Counted from the stretch's first letter, positions 1 through 8,192 are shown. The stretch is 64,000 nucleotides of DNA from Pseudosulfitobacter pseudonitzschiae (GCF_900129395.1 NZ_FQVP01000003.1:620001-684000), one strand, 5' to 3'. Notes: generated by a model not told the origin, from the letters alone. Numbers and translations: made by a program.

Positions 1-405
1 GCGTCCGGGGGTGGCGGTGACGGTGCCATAGCCGGGGATGTCAAAGGTGGTGGTGTCGCCCAGGGTGATAAAGGCCCCGTTGGCCAGATCGACGCGGGTG
101 GTGTCAGACAGGGTGACCCAGTCGGGGGCGGTGCCCTCGGGGTATTCGCCCTTGCGCTCGCCCTCGATGGCGACGGAAGTGGCCCCGTCGCGGTTGTCGC
201 GGGTGACGTGGACCTTGTAGCTGTAGGTGTCGGACACCAGCGTCTGCATGTTGCTCAGGCTGACGCGGTCGGCAAGGCCCGCCACGTCGAAAGCGATAAA
301 GACATAAGTCAGATAGGCGAGGATGACCGCCGGGGCGGCCAGTGTGAACATGCGTTTGCGGGTCAGCGAACGGTCGGCGGCGGCATAGATGGCAACGTCG
401 GTCAC
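1..405 (-). CDS. phnE: Phosphonate ABC transporter permease PhnE (second copy), C-terminus cut by window edge
   Basis: Inner-membrane permease subunit of the phosphonate importer. The 135 visible codons are open from a GTG at 405 to the window edge. A transmembrane segment lies at about residues 20-41, followed by a long, charged, non-hydrophobic stretch that should face the periplasm. The GTG shares a GTGA overlap with the stop of the upstream phnE, so the two permeases are translationally coupled. Roseobacters commonly carry tandem phnE genes whose second member has a large periplasmic insert; that fits here. The permease core with its EAA loop lies outside the window, so the assignment rests mainly on operon position. 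Confidence 0.8.
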   Translation of the reverse strand, partial: MTDVAIYAAADRSLTRKRMFTLAAPAVILAYLTYVFIAFDVAGLADRVSLSNMQTLVSDTYSYKVHVTRDNRDGATSVAIEGERKGEYPEGTAPDWVTLSDTTRVDLANGAFITLGDTTTFDIPGYGTVTATPGR

Positions 406-1292
406 AGCACGGCCCCTTTGTCTTTGTACGCCTTCCCGTGGGTCAGGCGGTTGCGGAAAGTGCTGGAAAGCTGGTCGACGATGACGATGGCGGCGAACAG
501 CAGCAGAAAGATCGCGGCGGCCTCGTCGAATTTGCCCTGTCCCCAGGACATGGTGTTGCGCAGGTCGTAACCGATACCGCCCGCGCCGACAAAGCCGAGG
601 ATGGCCGAGGCGCGGATGTTGATTTCAAAGCGCAGCAAGGCATAGCTGAGGTAGTTCGGGGCCACTTGCGGCACCACGCCCAGCATCATTTGCTGCATCC
701 ACGATCCGCCGGTCGAGGCAAGGCCTTCGACAGGTTTCAGCGAGGCGTTTTCGTTCACTTCCGAGAACAGCTTGCCTAATGCGCCGACGGTGTGCAGGGC
801 GATCGCGATCATCGCGGGCACGGGACCGCCGCCCAGCAAGAAGATCAGCACCAGTGCAATGACGATTTCCGGCACCGCGCGCAGGATATCCAGCAGGCGG
901 CGCACCGGGGCAATCAACCAGCCGGCAGGGGCCAGCCCCCGGGTGGCCAGCATCGACGCCACCAGCGCGAGCATCGCGCCGATCAACGTCGCAGCGCCCG
1001 CGATGTTGATGGTTTCCAGCAGCGAGGGCAGGTATTTCACGAAGTACCCAGGCAGCAGGTGGGCACGCTCATAGGCTTCGCCAACCACGTCCGCGGGAAA
1101 ATCCAGGATGTGCCGCCAGCCGTTCCAGAACCCACCGGCGTTGCGCTGGTCGGCGGTGTAGAAACCGGCCACCATCAGGGTGGCAAAAATCAGCAGCAGG
1201 ATCATGTTCAGCATCCGCTTTTGACGCATCTGTGCGAGATAGTCGGTGCGGATGTCCGTGGGGCTGGGGTCGGTATCGGCGGCGGATGTCAT
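402..1292 (-). CDS. phnE: Phosphonate ABC transporter permease PhnE
   Basis: Integral membrane permease (296 aa) that moves phosphonates delivered by PhnD, powered by PhnC. It has an N-terminal hydrophobic segment at about residues 29-46 and several later ones. The cytoplasmic EAA-type loop around residues 233-248 includes GAGGIGYDLRNT, which is typical of PhnE. It starts with ATG at 1292, is full length, and is followed by a second permease that overlaps it by four bases. Gene order phnC-phnD-phnE-phnE on the minus strand matches known phosphonate operons, and a Pho box precedes phnC. The actual ligand (2-aminoethylphosphonate, methylphosphonate or phosphite) cannot be read from sequence. 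Confidence 0.93.
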   Translation of the reverse strand: MTSAADTDPSPTDIRTDYLAQMRQKRMLNMILLLIFATLMVAGFYTADQRNAGGFWNGWRHILDFPADVVGEAYERAHLLPGYFVKYLPSLLETINIAGAATLIGAMLALVASMLATRGLAPAGWLIAPVRRLLDILRAVPEIVIALVLIFLLGGGPVPAMIAIALHTVGALGKLFSEVNENASLKPVEGLASTGGSWMQQMMLGVVPQVAPNYLSYALLRFEINIRASAILGFVGAGGIGYDLRNTMSWGQGKFDEAAAIFLLLFAAIVIVDQLSSTFRNRLTHGKAYKDKGAVL

Positions 1293-1311
1293 GGGGTGTC
1301 CTTCATGTGGC

Positions 1312-1340
1312 GCAGGCCCCGACGGGATGTCGGGGCCTGC
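1312..1340 (-). terminator. Intercistronic hairpin after phnD
   Basis: A perfect inverted repeat with 12-bp arms (GCAGGCCCCGAC / GTCGGGGCCTGC) and a 5-nt loop sits between the phnD stop and the phnE start. No T tract follows, so an mRNA-stabilising or partially terminating hairpin that raises PhnD over the permeases is more likely than a full terminator. Confidence 0.7.
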
Positions 1341-1364
1341 AAGAGATCATCAGGGCCAGAGGCC

Positions 1365-2276
1365 TCAGTTCGATTTCGCTTTGCGCGCTTCGATAATGGA
1401 TTCGTAAGCTTCGTGGGTGATCGGATCGAAACCCAGCGTGTCGCCCGAGGCCACGCCATAGGCGCAATCGGGATCAACGTCATAAAGACCGTCGACCATC
1501 GCGGTCATCTTGGCCTTCACCTCGGCGGGCAGGGCCTTGCGCAGGACGACGGGGCCTTCGGGGATCGGCTTGGAGCGCCAGATTTCGACCAGGTCGTTCA
1601 TGTCGACCAGACCGGCATCCACAGCCTTGCGCAGCGCGCCCGAGTTGTAGCCGTCTTCCCAGTTGCCCTGGCCGTCGGCCCAGGTCACGCCTGCGTCGAT
1701 ATCGCCGTTGTTCACCGCAACGATGGTCTGCTCGTGGCCGCCGGTGAATTTGACCTCACCAAAATACGCACCGCTTTCCATGGTGATGCCGTCGCCCGCT
1801 TGCGGGATTTCGATGGAGGGGATCAGGTAGCCGGATGTCGAGTTCGGGTCACCGAAGCCGAAAACCTTGCCTTTGAGGTCAGTCAGCGAGGTGATGCCGC
1901 TGTCGGCACGGGCAAAGCCGATCGAGTGGTAGCCGTAGGAGCCGTCCAGGTTGATCTTGATCAGCACCGGCTCGACCGCTTCGGGGTCCTGCAGGTAGAC
2001 GGCGGCATAGGCCGACGCGCCCAGCCATGCCATGTCCAGCGTGCCGCCCAACAGGCCCTGGATCACGCCGTTGTAGTCGGCGGGGGCAAACAGCTTGGTG
2101 GGAACACCCAGCTCTTCGGTGGTGTAGTCGGCCAGACACTGAAAGCTGTTCATGCGGTCTTGGGCGTTTTCGCCACCCAGGATGCCGATGCGGAATTCGG
2201 TGATGGGGGTTTCGTCGGCCAGCACGGGTGTGACGAGAGCAGTTGTGGCCAGTGCGGCCGCGAGGATGCGTTTCAT
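1365..2276 (-). CDS. phnD: Phosphonate-binding periplasmic protein PhnD
   Basis: Periplasmic solute-binding protein (303 aa) of the phosphonate importer. A Sec signal peptide covers about residues 1-20 (basic start, hydrophobic core, VLA cleavage motif). The mature chain begins with an FRIGILGGENAQDR region and holds the PhnD-type lobe motif DMAWLGASAYA and a GYHSIGFARAD stretch expected in this family (PF12974). Start ATG at 2276. It lies between phnC and phnE and is flanked by hairpins on both sides, which is common for binding proteins that must be made in excess. The possible ligands are those of the PhnD family; the sequence does not discriminate among them. Confidence 0.95.
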   Translation of the reverse strand: MKRILAAALATTALVTPVLADETPITEFRIGILGGENAQDRMNSFQCLADYTTEELGVPTKLFAPADYNGVIQGLLGGTLDMAWLGASAYAAVYLQDPEAVEPVLIKINLDGSYGYHSIGFARADSGITSLTDLKGKVFGFGDPNSTSGYLIPSIEIPQAGDGITMESGAYFGEVKFTGGHEQTIVAVNNGDIDAGVTWADGQGNWEDGYNSGALRKAVDAGLVDMNDLVEIWRSKPIPEGPVVLRKALPAEVKAKMTAMVDGLYDVDPDCAYGVASGDTLGFDPITHEAYESIIEARKAKSN

Positions 2277-2304
2277 GAGATATTCTCTTTCCTGGTGTGA
2301 AACG

Positions 2305-2335
2305 AAAAACCCCCGACCGTTGAGCGCGGCCGGGG
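2305..2335 (-). terminator. Terminator-like hairpin between phnC and phnD
   Basis: Read on the minus strand, CCCCGGCC and GGTCGGGG pair (one G-T pair) around a 9-nt loop and are followed by GTTTTTCG. This is a rho-independent terminator shape inside the operon, just upstream of phnD. It could attenuate readthrough from phnC, or mark the end of a phnC-only transcript. Confidence 0.6.
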
Positions 2336-2345
2336 CGGTGATCTG

Positions 2346-3140
2346 TCAGGCGGGTACCTGTTCGAGCGTCTCGATGGCTGTCGATGTGGCCGCTTCGGAA
2401 AACGAGGCATCGGCGCCATAGATGTCGCGCGCGGCTCCCACGGTCAGCTGTTCGGGCGTGCCGTCAAAGACGATACGCCCGTCGCGCATGCCGATCACGC
2501 GGTCGCAATAGCGGCGCGCGGTGTCCAGCGTGTGCAGGTTGGCGATGACCATGCGGCCATCTTCTTCGTGGATGCGGCGCAAGGCTTCCATCACGACCTG
2601 GGCGTTCATCGGGTCCAGCGAGGCGATGGGTTCATCCGCGAGGATGATCTTGGGGTCTTGCATCAGGGCGCGGGCGATGGCGACGCGCTGCTGCTGGCCA
2701 CCCGAAAGCGCCTCGGCACGTTTCTGGGCGTGTTCCACGATGCCCAGACGGTCCAGAATGTCGATGGCGCGGTGCACGTCCGATGTGGGATACAGGTTGA
2801 ACATGGTCGCTATGGTCGAACGGCGGTTCAGCGTGCCGTGCAACACGTTCGACACCACGTCCATGCGGGGGACCAGATTGAACTGCTGAAAGATCATCGC
2901 GCATTGCGACTGCCAGCGACGGCGCGCCGCGCCACGCAGGTGGGTCATGTCGTGACCCTCGACGGTAAAGCTGCCGGACGAGCTGTCGGTCAGGCGGTTC
3001 AGCATCCGCAGGAGGGTCGACTTGCCGGCACCCGAGCGCCCGATGATCCCGATCATGCACGAGCGCTTGACCGACAGCGTGGCGTTGTCCACGGCGATGT
3101 TCGCGCCGAAGGTTTTCGTCAGGTTGGTGATTTCCAGCAT
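2346..3140 (-). CDS. phnC: Phosphonate ABC transporter ATP-binding protein PhnC
   Basis: Cytoplasmic ATPase (264 aa) energising the phosphonate importer. Walker [10 protein letters not shown] is at residues 34-42, the ABC signature LSGGQ at 145-149, and Walker B IILADEP at about 165-171, followed by a D-loop SLD and the H-loop in the ANLHTLD stretch. The PhnC-type phrase for the Q-loop region, [14 protein letters not shown], is present. It is the first gene of the phn operon, starts with ATG at 3140, and has a Pho box about 65 bp upstream, so induction by phosphate starvation through PhoB is expected. The 20-residue tail after the ABC core is low complexity. Confidence 0.95.
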   Translation of the reverse strand: MLEITNLTKTFGANIAVDNATLSVKRSCMIGIIGRSGAGKSTLLRMLNRLTDSSSGSFTVEGHDMTHLRGAARRRWQSQCAMIFQQFNLVPRMDVVSNVLHGTLNRRSTIATMFNLYPTSDVHRAIDILDRLGIVEHAQKRAEALSGGQQQRVAIARALMQDPKIILADEPIASLDPMNAQVVMEALRRIHEEDGRMVIANLHTLDTARRYCDRVIGMRDGRIVFDGTPEQLTVGAARDIYGADASFSEAATSTAIETLEQVPA

Positions 3141-3204
3141 TTATGTCCCCAAGTCTTGTTGAGGCGGACGTACTGGATGCAGGATTCAGAAATGTTTCAG
3201 ATTT

Positions 3205-3222
3205 GCGAAAGTTATATGACAG
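3205..3222 (-). promoter_or_regulatory. Pho box upstream of phnC
   Basis: Minus-strand CTGTCATATAACTTTCGC closely matches the PhoB-binding consensus of two CTGTCA-type 7-mers separated by an AT-rich 4-mer. The first half CTGTCAT and the spacer are ideal; the second half is CTTTCGC. It lies 65 bp upstream of the phnC start, a normal distance for PhoB activation. Confidence 0.8.
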
Positions 3223-3291
3223 GGGGGAGCGTGTAGATAAAGATCACTTTCCGCATGTCCCGCTCCCGCGTGGCGCGATGGTTTCGTCAGT

Positions 3292-4110
3292 TCAGCCGCG
3301 CCACGCCAGCAGCCGTTTCTCGATCAACCCGATCACCATGCTCAGCGTCACGCCCAGCACCGACAGGATCAGCACGCCTGCAAACAGCCGCTCCAGATCA
3401 TAAAGCGATCCAGCCTCGAGGATATAAGCGCCGATGCCGTATTCGGCCCCCAGCATTTCCGCCGCCACCAGCAGGATGATGGCAATCGCCAGCGAAATCC
3501 GCAGCCCCGAGAGGATGCCGGGCATCGCTCCGGGCAACACGATCTTGCGCACGATGGACAGCCACGACAGGCCAAAGCTTTGCCCCATGCGGATCAACGA
3601 CCGGTCCACGTTGTCAACCGCGCCATAGGTGGCCACGACCGTGGGGGTAAAGGTGCCAAAGGCGATCAGCGCGTATTTCGATGTCTCGTCGATGCCGAAC
3701 CAGATCACGAACAGCGGCAGCAGGGCGATCTTCGGGATCGGGAACAGGGCGGCAACCAGCGGGACCAGCCCTGCGCGCACATAGGAAAACAGCCCGATCA
3801 GGATGCCCACGCCAATACCAATGCTGGCGCCCAGCGTCGTCCCGACCGCCAGACGGCTGAGCGAGGGGATCAGGTGCTTGAACAACAGCCCGCTTTGCCA
3901 CAGCTCGACGAATGTGGCGGCCACGTCCGACGGCTTGGGCAGCGTCAGGGCGGAAATCCAGCCTGCCCGCGTGCCCCATTCGACCAACAGGATCAGCAAC
4001 ACGAAGACGGCTACACCAACCCCACGCCGGGCCGAGGGCGCAAAGCCGCCGCCGCGAAAGCGGACTTCGACGGCAGTGTGGGTGGTCTCGGGTGTGGTGG
4101 TGTCAGACAT
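3292..4110 (-). CDS. ABC transporter permease, nitrate/sulfonate/taurine type
   Basis: Inner-membrane permease (272 aa from the ATG at 4110) of the SsuC/TauC/NrtB kind. It has a hydrophobic N-terminal segment, about six transmembrane stretches, and a cytoplasmic loop with GLSWLSIVRKIVLPGAMPGILSG-like EAA spacing (LPGAMPGILSGLR is clear). Its start overlaps the stop of the upstream ATPase gene by 8 bases, and a solute-binding gene precedes both, giving the order binding protein, ATPase, permease. A start five codons further upstream is possible, but the chosen one begins the usual soluble leader. The substrate is not evident: no desulfonation, nitrilase or pyrimidine genes are adjacent. Confidence 0.88.
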   Translation of the reverse strand: MSDTTTPETTHTAVEVRFRGGGFAPSARRGVGVAVFVLLILLVEWGTRAGWISALTLPKPSDVAATFVELWQSGLLFKHLIPSLSRLAVGTTLGASIGIGVGILIGLFSYVRAGLVPLVAALFPIPKIALLPLFVIWFGIDETSKYALIAFGTFTPTVVATYGAVDNVDRSLIRMGQSFGLSWLSIVRKIVLPGAMPGILSGLRISLAIAIILLVAAEMLGAEYGIGAYILEAGSLYDLERLFAGVLILSVLGVTLSMVIGLIEKRLLAWRG

Positions 4111-4870
4111 GCAACAGCTCCGCATCGGCAGCGCGGGCTTCGTCGCGCATCAGCGTCCAAAGGTGTTTTTGCACCTGCTCCAGTTCCGGATCGGCATAGC
4201 CGCGTTGGTCCAGCGGCTTGTCGATCTCGACGACCTCGCAAATCTGTCCCGGACGGCGTGACAGCACCACGATCTTGTGACCCAGCCGGACGGCCTCGGC
4301 CAGGTTGTGGGTGACATAGACGGATGTGAACGGCTGGCGCATCCACAGGGCCACCAGATCGTCCATCAGCAATTCACGCGTCTGGCTGTCGAGGGCGGAC
4401 AGCGGTTCGTCCATCAGCATCACGGCGGGGTTCACCGCCAACGCACGCGCAATGGCAACGCGCTGTTTCATGCCCCCCGACAGCTGGCGGGGCAGGGCGC
4501 GGGCGAAATCGGTCAGCTTGGTGCGGGCCAGAACATCACCGATGATCGCATCGGCGGCTTTGCCGCGTATCCCGTGATCTTCCAGCACCAGCGAGATGTT
4601 TCCGTGCACCGTGCGCCAGGGCAGCAGGGCAAAATCCTGAAACACATAAGTCAGCGGATTCAGGCTGTCGGCTGGCGGCGTGCCGACCTGCAACACGCGG
4701 CCCTTATCCGCACGTTCCAGCCCGCCGATCAGGCGCAGCAACGTGGATTTGCCACAGCCCGAGGGACCGACCAGACAGACGATGCGTCCTGCCGGAATAT
4801 CCAGAGAGATGTCGCGCAACACTTCTGTGTCGCCATAGCTGTGGCTGATCGCGTCGAGGCGGATGTCCAT
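4103..4870 (-). CDS. ABC transporter ATP-binding protein, nitrate/sulfonate/taurine type
   Basis: Cytoplasmic ATPase (255 aa) partner of the adjacent permease. Walker A GPSGCGKST is at residues 35-43, the signature is [15 protein letters not shown], Walker B is VMLMDEPLSALD, and the H-loop is in YVTHNLAEA. The combination of YVFQDFALLPWRTV and LSGGMKQR is characteristic of the SsuB/TauB/NrtD group. The longer reading frame upstream of 4870 crosses a strong hairpin and has no family-like sequence, so the ATG at 4870 (MDIRLDAISHSYG) is preferred. It overlaps the permease start by 8 bases. Confidence 0.9.
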   Translation of the reverse strand: MDIRLDAISHSYGDTEVLRDISLDIPAGRIVCLVGPSGCGKSTLLRLIGGLERADKGRVLQVGTPPADSLNPLTYVFQDFALLPWRTVHGNISLVLEDHGIRGKAADAIIGDVLARTKLTDFARALPRQLSGGMKQRVAIARALAVNPAVMLMDEPLSALDSQTRELLMDDLVALWMRQPFTSVYVTHNLAEAVRLGHKIVVLSRRPGQICEVVEIDKPLDQRGYADPELEQVQKHLWTLMRDEARAADAELLHV

Positions 4871-4892
4871 GGGCGGTCCTTGGGAAATGGGG

Positions 4893-4918
4893 TGCGGCGG
4901 GCCGGAATGCCCGCCGCA
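4893..4918 (-). terminator. Intercistronic hairpin after the solute-binding gene
   Basis: Perfect 10-bp arms TGCGGCGGGC / GCCCGCCGCA enclose a 6-nt loop in the 55-bp gap between the solute-binding gene and the ATPase gene. No T run follows. It probably stabilises or partially terminates the binding-protein message, as at the equivalent position after phnD and urtA. Confidence 0.7.
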
Positions 4919-4925
4919 GGGGGCC

Positions 4926-5945
4926 TTAGGCCTCGTAGGTTTCGACGTAAGAGGTGTCGACGAATGTATCCAGCGTGATCGACGCATCGACCAGACCTTC
5001 GGACTGGAACCACTCAAGCTGGTCGCGCAGCGAGGCCACGTTCATCTTGGCCCCTTCGTTCAGGCGCATGGTGCCGTTGATGATCGACTTGGATGCCTTT
5101 TCGATGGGCTGGTCCTCGTAGACATATTTGTGGATCAGCTCGACCATATCCTTTTCGCTTTCTTCGCCGCCGATCTTTTCGATCATCGCGTCGTTATAGT
5201 CACCCACGCCTTTCGAGAAACCGTTCAGGAACGCCTGTGTCTGGTCACGCTGGTTGTCGGCGTTGTCGGTCGAGGTAAAGACCGTGGTCACCTGATAGTT
5301 GGGCAGGTAATCCGAGATGTTGCCGATGATGTGCACCGCACCCGAACCGTCCAGCGGCTTGGCGATGTGGGGCACGATGGACCACGCGTCGATCTGGCCC
5401 GATTTCAGCGCACCGATGATCGCGCCGACCTTTTGCAGGGGCGTGAACGACATCTCGATGCCCTCGGCCTGTGCGACCCTGGAGCCCATGTAGTGGAACG
5501 ACGATCCGGCGGTGGTGATGCCGAATTTCTTGCCGGCAAGGCCCGCAGGCGCGGTCAGGCCGGCCTGAAACGCCGCATCCGAGGCCAGGATTTTCTGGCC
5601 GTCAATGCCCGGCTCTTCGGTCAGGCCGCCACCGATGACCTTGACCGCGCCCTTGTCGGCCAACGAGATCAGGCCGCCCGAAATGGCGGTGACGGCATAG
5701 TCCACGTCACCCGAGGCAATGGCCACGGCCATCGGCTGTGCCGCCTGGAAGAACCGCAGTTCGACGTCCAGTCCGGTCTCGGCGAAATAGCCACGCTCGA
5801 CCGCGACAAAGCTCGCGGAATGCGAGGTGAAGCGCAGCGCGCCCACGACGATTTTCTTGTTCTGCGCGATGGCAGGGGCGGCAAGGCCGGTGGCGGCAGC
5901 GGCCCCGATCAGACCCAGTGTCTGGCGGCGGTTGAAGTTGATCAT
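4926..5945 (-). CDS. ABC transporter substrate-binding protein, SsuA/THI5-like, Tat-exported
   Basis: Periplasmic binding protein (339 aa) of the NMT1/THI5/SsuA fold. The start ATG at 5945 follows a good ribosome site (AGGGAGGATACG). The leader has twin arginines at residues 6-7, a hydrophobic core and an AIA cleavage motif near residue 26, so Tat export is likely. The family signature AVERGYFAETGLDVELRF is followed by a PMAVAIASGDVDYAV strand-helix. It heads a three-gene importer. Proteins of this fold bind aliphatic sulfonates, nitrate, taurine, pyrimidines or HMP, and the ligand cannot be decided here. A longer in-frame start 23 codons upstream lacks a ribosome site. Confidence 0.9.
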   Translation of the reverse strand: MINFNRRQTLGLIGAAAATGLAAPAIAQNKKIVVGALRFTSHSASFVAVERGYFAETGLDVELRFFQAAQPMAVAIASGDVDYAVTAISGGLISLADKGAVKVIGGGLTEEPGIDGQKILASDAAFQAGLTAPAGLAGKKFGITTAGSSFHYMGSRVAQAEGIEMSFTPLQKVGAIIGALKSGQIDAWSIVPHIAKPLDGSGAVHIIGNISDYLPNYQVTTVFTSTDNADNQRDQTQAFLNGFSKGVGDYNDAMIEKIGGEESEKDMVELIHKYVYEDQPIEKASKSIINGTMRLNEGAKMNVASLRDQLEWFQSEGLVDASITLDTFVDTSYVETYEA

Positions 5946-5977
5946 CGTATCCTCCCTGAAGTGCATGATCTGTGTGC

Positions 5978-5997
5978 TTGGCACTGCAGTGATCCAA
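5978..5997. promoter_or_regulatory. Palindrome in the promoter gap of the SsuA-like importer
   Basis: TTGG-CACTGCAGTG-AT-CCAA is a near-perfect inverted repeat built on the 10-bp palindrome CACTGCAGTG. It lies 33 bp upstream of the importer's first gene and about 100 bp from the divergent yqaA start. It is a candidate operator for an unidentified regulator. Confidence 0.4.
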
Positions 5998-6097
5998 AGG
6001 GGCGGGATTTTCAAGTGTTCTGGGCATATTACCCGCTATGCGGGCGGGATGGGGGCGGCTATCAGGGGCGCACCCTTGGAGCCACAGGCAGATTCAC

Positions 6098-6526
6098 ATG
6101 ACCGCCTATCTTGTCCTGTTCGCATCCGCACTGGTGGCGGCGACGATCCTGCCGATGCAATCCGAGGCGGTTCTGGTTGGCCTGCTGGTGGCGGGCCAGC
6201 ATCCTGTCGTGGCGCTGTTGCTGGTGGCGACGGTGGGCAATGTACTGGGGTCTGTCATCAACTGGGTTCTGGGGCGTTACCTGTTGCGCTTCAGGGACCG
6301 GCGCTGGTTTCCCGCGTCGGACCGGCAACTGGATCGCGCGCAGGGGTGGTATCATCGCTATGGCCGCTGGTCGCTGCTGGGCAGTTGGTTGCCACTGGTC
6401 GGCGATCCGCTGACCGTGGTGGCGGGGGTCATGCGCGAACCCTTCGGGACCTTCCTGATGCTGGTCACGGTGGCCAAGGGCGCACGGTACCTGGTGTCGG
6501 CGGCGCTGACGCTGGCTTGGGTGTGA
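6098..6526 (+). CDS. yqaA: YqaA-family inner-membrane protein (DedA/SNARE-associated fold)
   Basis: A 142-aa membrane protein, the same length as E. coli YqaA, with hydrophobic segments near residues 1-20, 25-55 and 95-140. The conserved GNVLGSVINWVLGRY motif (about residues 45-60) and GSWLPLVGDPLTVVAGVMR (about 91-110) identify the VTT/DedA-like family, proposed to act in lipid transport or membrane homeostasis. The start ATG at 6098 was chosen because the 20 extra upstream codons are polar and arginine-rich. It is divergent from the SsuA-like operon and stands alone. Confidence 0.88.
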   Translation: MTAYLVLFASALVAATILPMQSEAVLVGLLVAGQHPVVALLLVATVGNVLGSVINWVLGRYLLRFRDRRWFPASDRQLDRAQGWYHRYGRWSLLGSWLPLVGDPLTVVAGVMREPFGTFLMLVTVAKGARYLVSAALTLAWV

Positions 6527-6559
6527 CGGGCGTACTTGACTCCCACTGGTGAATATATC

Positions 6560-6576
6560 ATCTCATCATACCAGTT
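6560..6576. promoter_or_regulatory. Candidate GntR operator upstream of the apnO-like gene
   Basis: ATCTCATCATACCAGTT lies 26 bp upstream of the ATG at 6603. Its exact reverse complement (17/17) occurs at 8171-8187, between the gntR gene and the DUF1537 kinase. Both contain a CATACC/GGTATG core resembling the GGTATA half-site bound by NanR-type FadR regulators. Confidence 0.65.
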
Positions 6577-6602
6577 GATATGTGCACAGAGGGACAGAAG
6601 AC

Positions 6603-7433
6603 ATGGCATACAAACTGGCGTTGATGGGCGCGGGCGGCAAAATGGGCGTGCGCAGTGCCACGAACCTGTTGCAATCGGATTTTGACGTGGCGCACGTCGA
6701 GATTTCGGAGGCTGGCAGAGCACGCCTAAAAGATGCCATCGGCGTCGACTGCGTACCCGTCGAAGAAGCGTTGAAGGATGCCGACGTGGTGCTGCTGGCG
6801 GTGCCCGACACGGCAATCCGCGCAGTGGCGGCTTCGATCATCGACATGGTGCCAGCGGGTGCAATGGTGGTCTGTCTGGACGCGGCGGGCCCCTTTGCAG
6901 GGCATCTGCCCGCGCGGGAAGACGTGACCTATTTCGTCACCCACCCGTGCCACCCGCCGATCTACAACGATGAACAGACCGAAGCGGGCCGCAAGGATTA
7001 CTTCGGCGGGATTGCCGCGCAGCAGGGCATCGTGAACGCGCTGATGCAGGGGCCGGAAGAGCATTATACCTTGGGCGAAAAAGTGGGCCGCGCGATCTAT
7101 GCACCCGTCGCGCGCAGTCACCGTGTGACGGTCGAGCAGATGGCGCTGCTGGAGCCAGGGCTGTCCGAAACCGTCTGTGCATCGCTGCTGGACGTCATGC
7201 GCGAGGCGATGGAAGAGGTCGTGCGGCGCGGTGTGCCGAAAGAGGCCGCGCGGGATTTCCTGCTGGGGCACATGAACATTCTGGGGGCCGTGATCTTTGA
7301 CGAGATCGACGGCGTGTTCTCTGATGCCTGCAACAAGGCAATCACCTTCGGCAAGCCGATGCTGATGCGCGACGACTGGAAACGGGTGTTTGAACCCGAC
7401 GAGATTGCCGCCAGCATCCAGCGCATCACCTGA
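6603..7433 (+). CDS. apnO: NAD-dependent dehydrogenase with PGDH_C domain, probable D-apionate oxidoisomerase
   Basis: Cytoplasmic 276-aa oxidoreductase. A Rossmann motif GAGGKMG is at residues 9-15, followed by a short 6-phosphogluconate-dehydrogenase-like N-domain (HPCHPPIYNDEQ near 116-127). The all-helical C-domain matches what is annotated as phosphogluconate dehydrogenase C-term (PF16896), the architecture of D-apionate oxidoisomerase ApnO, which makes 3-oxo-isoapionate. The start at 6603 follows GAGGGACAGAAG. Next door are a GntR regulator, a DUF1537 kinase and a RuBisCO-like protein, the known partners of ApnO. The identity of the sugar acid is inferred from context; a related branched or C4 acid is possible. 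Confidence 0.72.
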   Translation: MAYKLALMGAGGKMGVRSATNLLQSDFDVAHVEISEAGRARLKDAIGVDCVPVEEALKDADVVLLAVPDTAIRAVAASIIDMVPAGAMVVCLDAAGPFAGHLPAREDVTYFVTHPCHPPIYNDEQTEAGRKDYFGGIAAQQGIVNALMQGPEEHYTLGEKVGRAIYAPVARSHRVTVEQMALLEPGLSETVCASLLDVMREAMEEVVRRGVPKEAARDFLLGHMNILGAVIFDEIDGVFSDACNKAITFGKPMLMRDDWKRVFEPDEIAASIQRIT

Positions 7434-7436
7434 ATG

Positions 7437-8144
7437 TCAGTCGCGCGGTTGCAATCCGGCAGAACGGTCAAGGTGCGTGGCCATCTGCGCCACCGCCTCG
7501 TCGGCATCGCGCGCGGCGATGGCGGCGACGATCTGGCGGTGTTCGGACAAGGTGGTGTCCTCGTGACCCGACCAGCGCAGCAATGTGCCGTGGTTGTGGA
7601 AAATCCATTTCAGCATGGCATCCGCCAGCGCCGTGATCACCGGATTGCCCGCAATCGCGATGATGCGCGCATGAAAGGCGATGTCGGCGGCGACGAAATC
7701 CTCGGGCACATCACGGGCGGCGGATTGCATGGCGATCAGGTGGTGCAGGGCGGTCAGGTCGTCGTCGGTCCGCTGTTGGGCTGCGACACGGACAAGACCC
7801 AGTTCGAACATGCGCCGCGCGTCTTTCAGGTGCCCCAGATTTTCCGGTGCGATGGACAGCAGGGTTTGCGCCATGCTGTCCAGCTGCGCCAGCGCGCTTC
7901 GCGGGGTGATGGCGTTGACGCGGCTGCGTTCGCCATGGCTGACGGTGATCAGCCCCATGGTGTTCAGGGTCTGCAAGGCCTCGCGCACCACGGGACGGCC
8001 GACGCCGAACCGGTCCATCAGCGCGCGCTCCGACGGCATCGGGTCGCCGGGGGCAACGGCCCCTTCGACGATCATGGCGTGCAGACGGTCAAAGACCTCG
8101 TCCGAAAGCTTGCGGCGCGGGATCGGATCGGTGGGCGTGGACAT
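7437..8144 (-). CDS. GntR/FadR-family transcriptional regulator, NanR-like
   Basis: DNA-binding repressor (235 aa). The N-terminal winged helix (residues 12-75) contains MPSERALMDRFGVGRPVVRE and the VSHGERSRV wing, strikingly NanR-like. The C-terminal FCD ligand domain has metal-type residues in AADIAFHARI, SEHRQI and MATHLDR. It probably senses a sugar acid of the surrounding island. The start ATG at 8144 (MSTPTDPIPRRK) is preferred because the longer frame runs through the operator-bearing promoter. It is convergent with the apnO-like gene (3-bp gap) and divergent from the kinase, with a 17-bp operator between. TGGTATACCA sites elsewhere in the island are plausible further targets. Confidence 0.9.
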   Translation of the reverse strand: MSTPTDPIPRRKLSDEVFDRLHAMIVEGAVAPGDPMPSERALMDRFGVGRPVVREALQTLNTMGLITVSHGERSRVNAITPRSALAQLDSMAQTLLSIAPENLGHLKDARRMFELGLVRVAAQQRTDDDLTALHHLIAMQSAARDVPEDFVAADIAFHARIIAIAGNPVITALADAMLKWIFHNHGTLLRWSGHEDTTLSEHRQIVAAIAARDADEAVAQMATHLDRSAGLQPRD

Positions 8145-8170
8145 GGCGGCTCCGGTGTTCTGGGTGCTGC

Positions 8171-8187
8171 AACTGGTATGATGAGAT
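8171..8187. promoter_or_regulatory. Candidate GntR operator between gntR and the DUF1537 kinase
   Basis: AACTGGTATGATGAGAT is the exact inverted copy of 6560-6576. It is 27 bp upstream of the gntR start and just before the kinase start, so it could serve both autoregulation and control of the kinase-RLP pair. Confidence 0.65.
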
Positions 8188-8192
8188 AAGCG

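Noticed and set aside
792-2300. Long plus-strand ORF (502 codons) over phnE and phnD
   Set aside because: It is antisense to two clear transporter genes; its Gly/His/Arg-rich sequence is the usual shadow of high-GC coding DNA.
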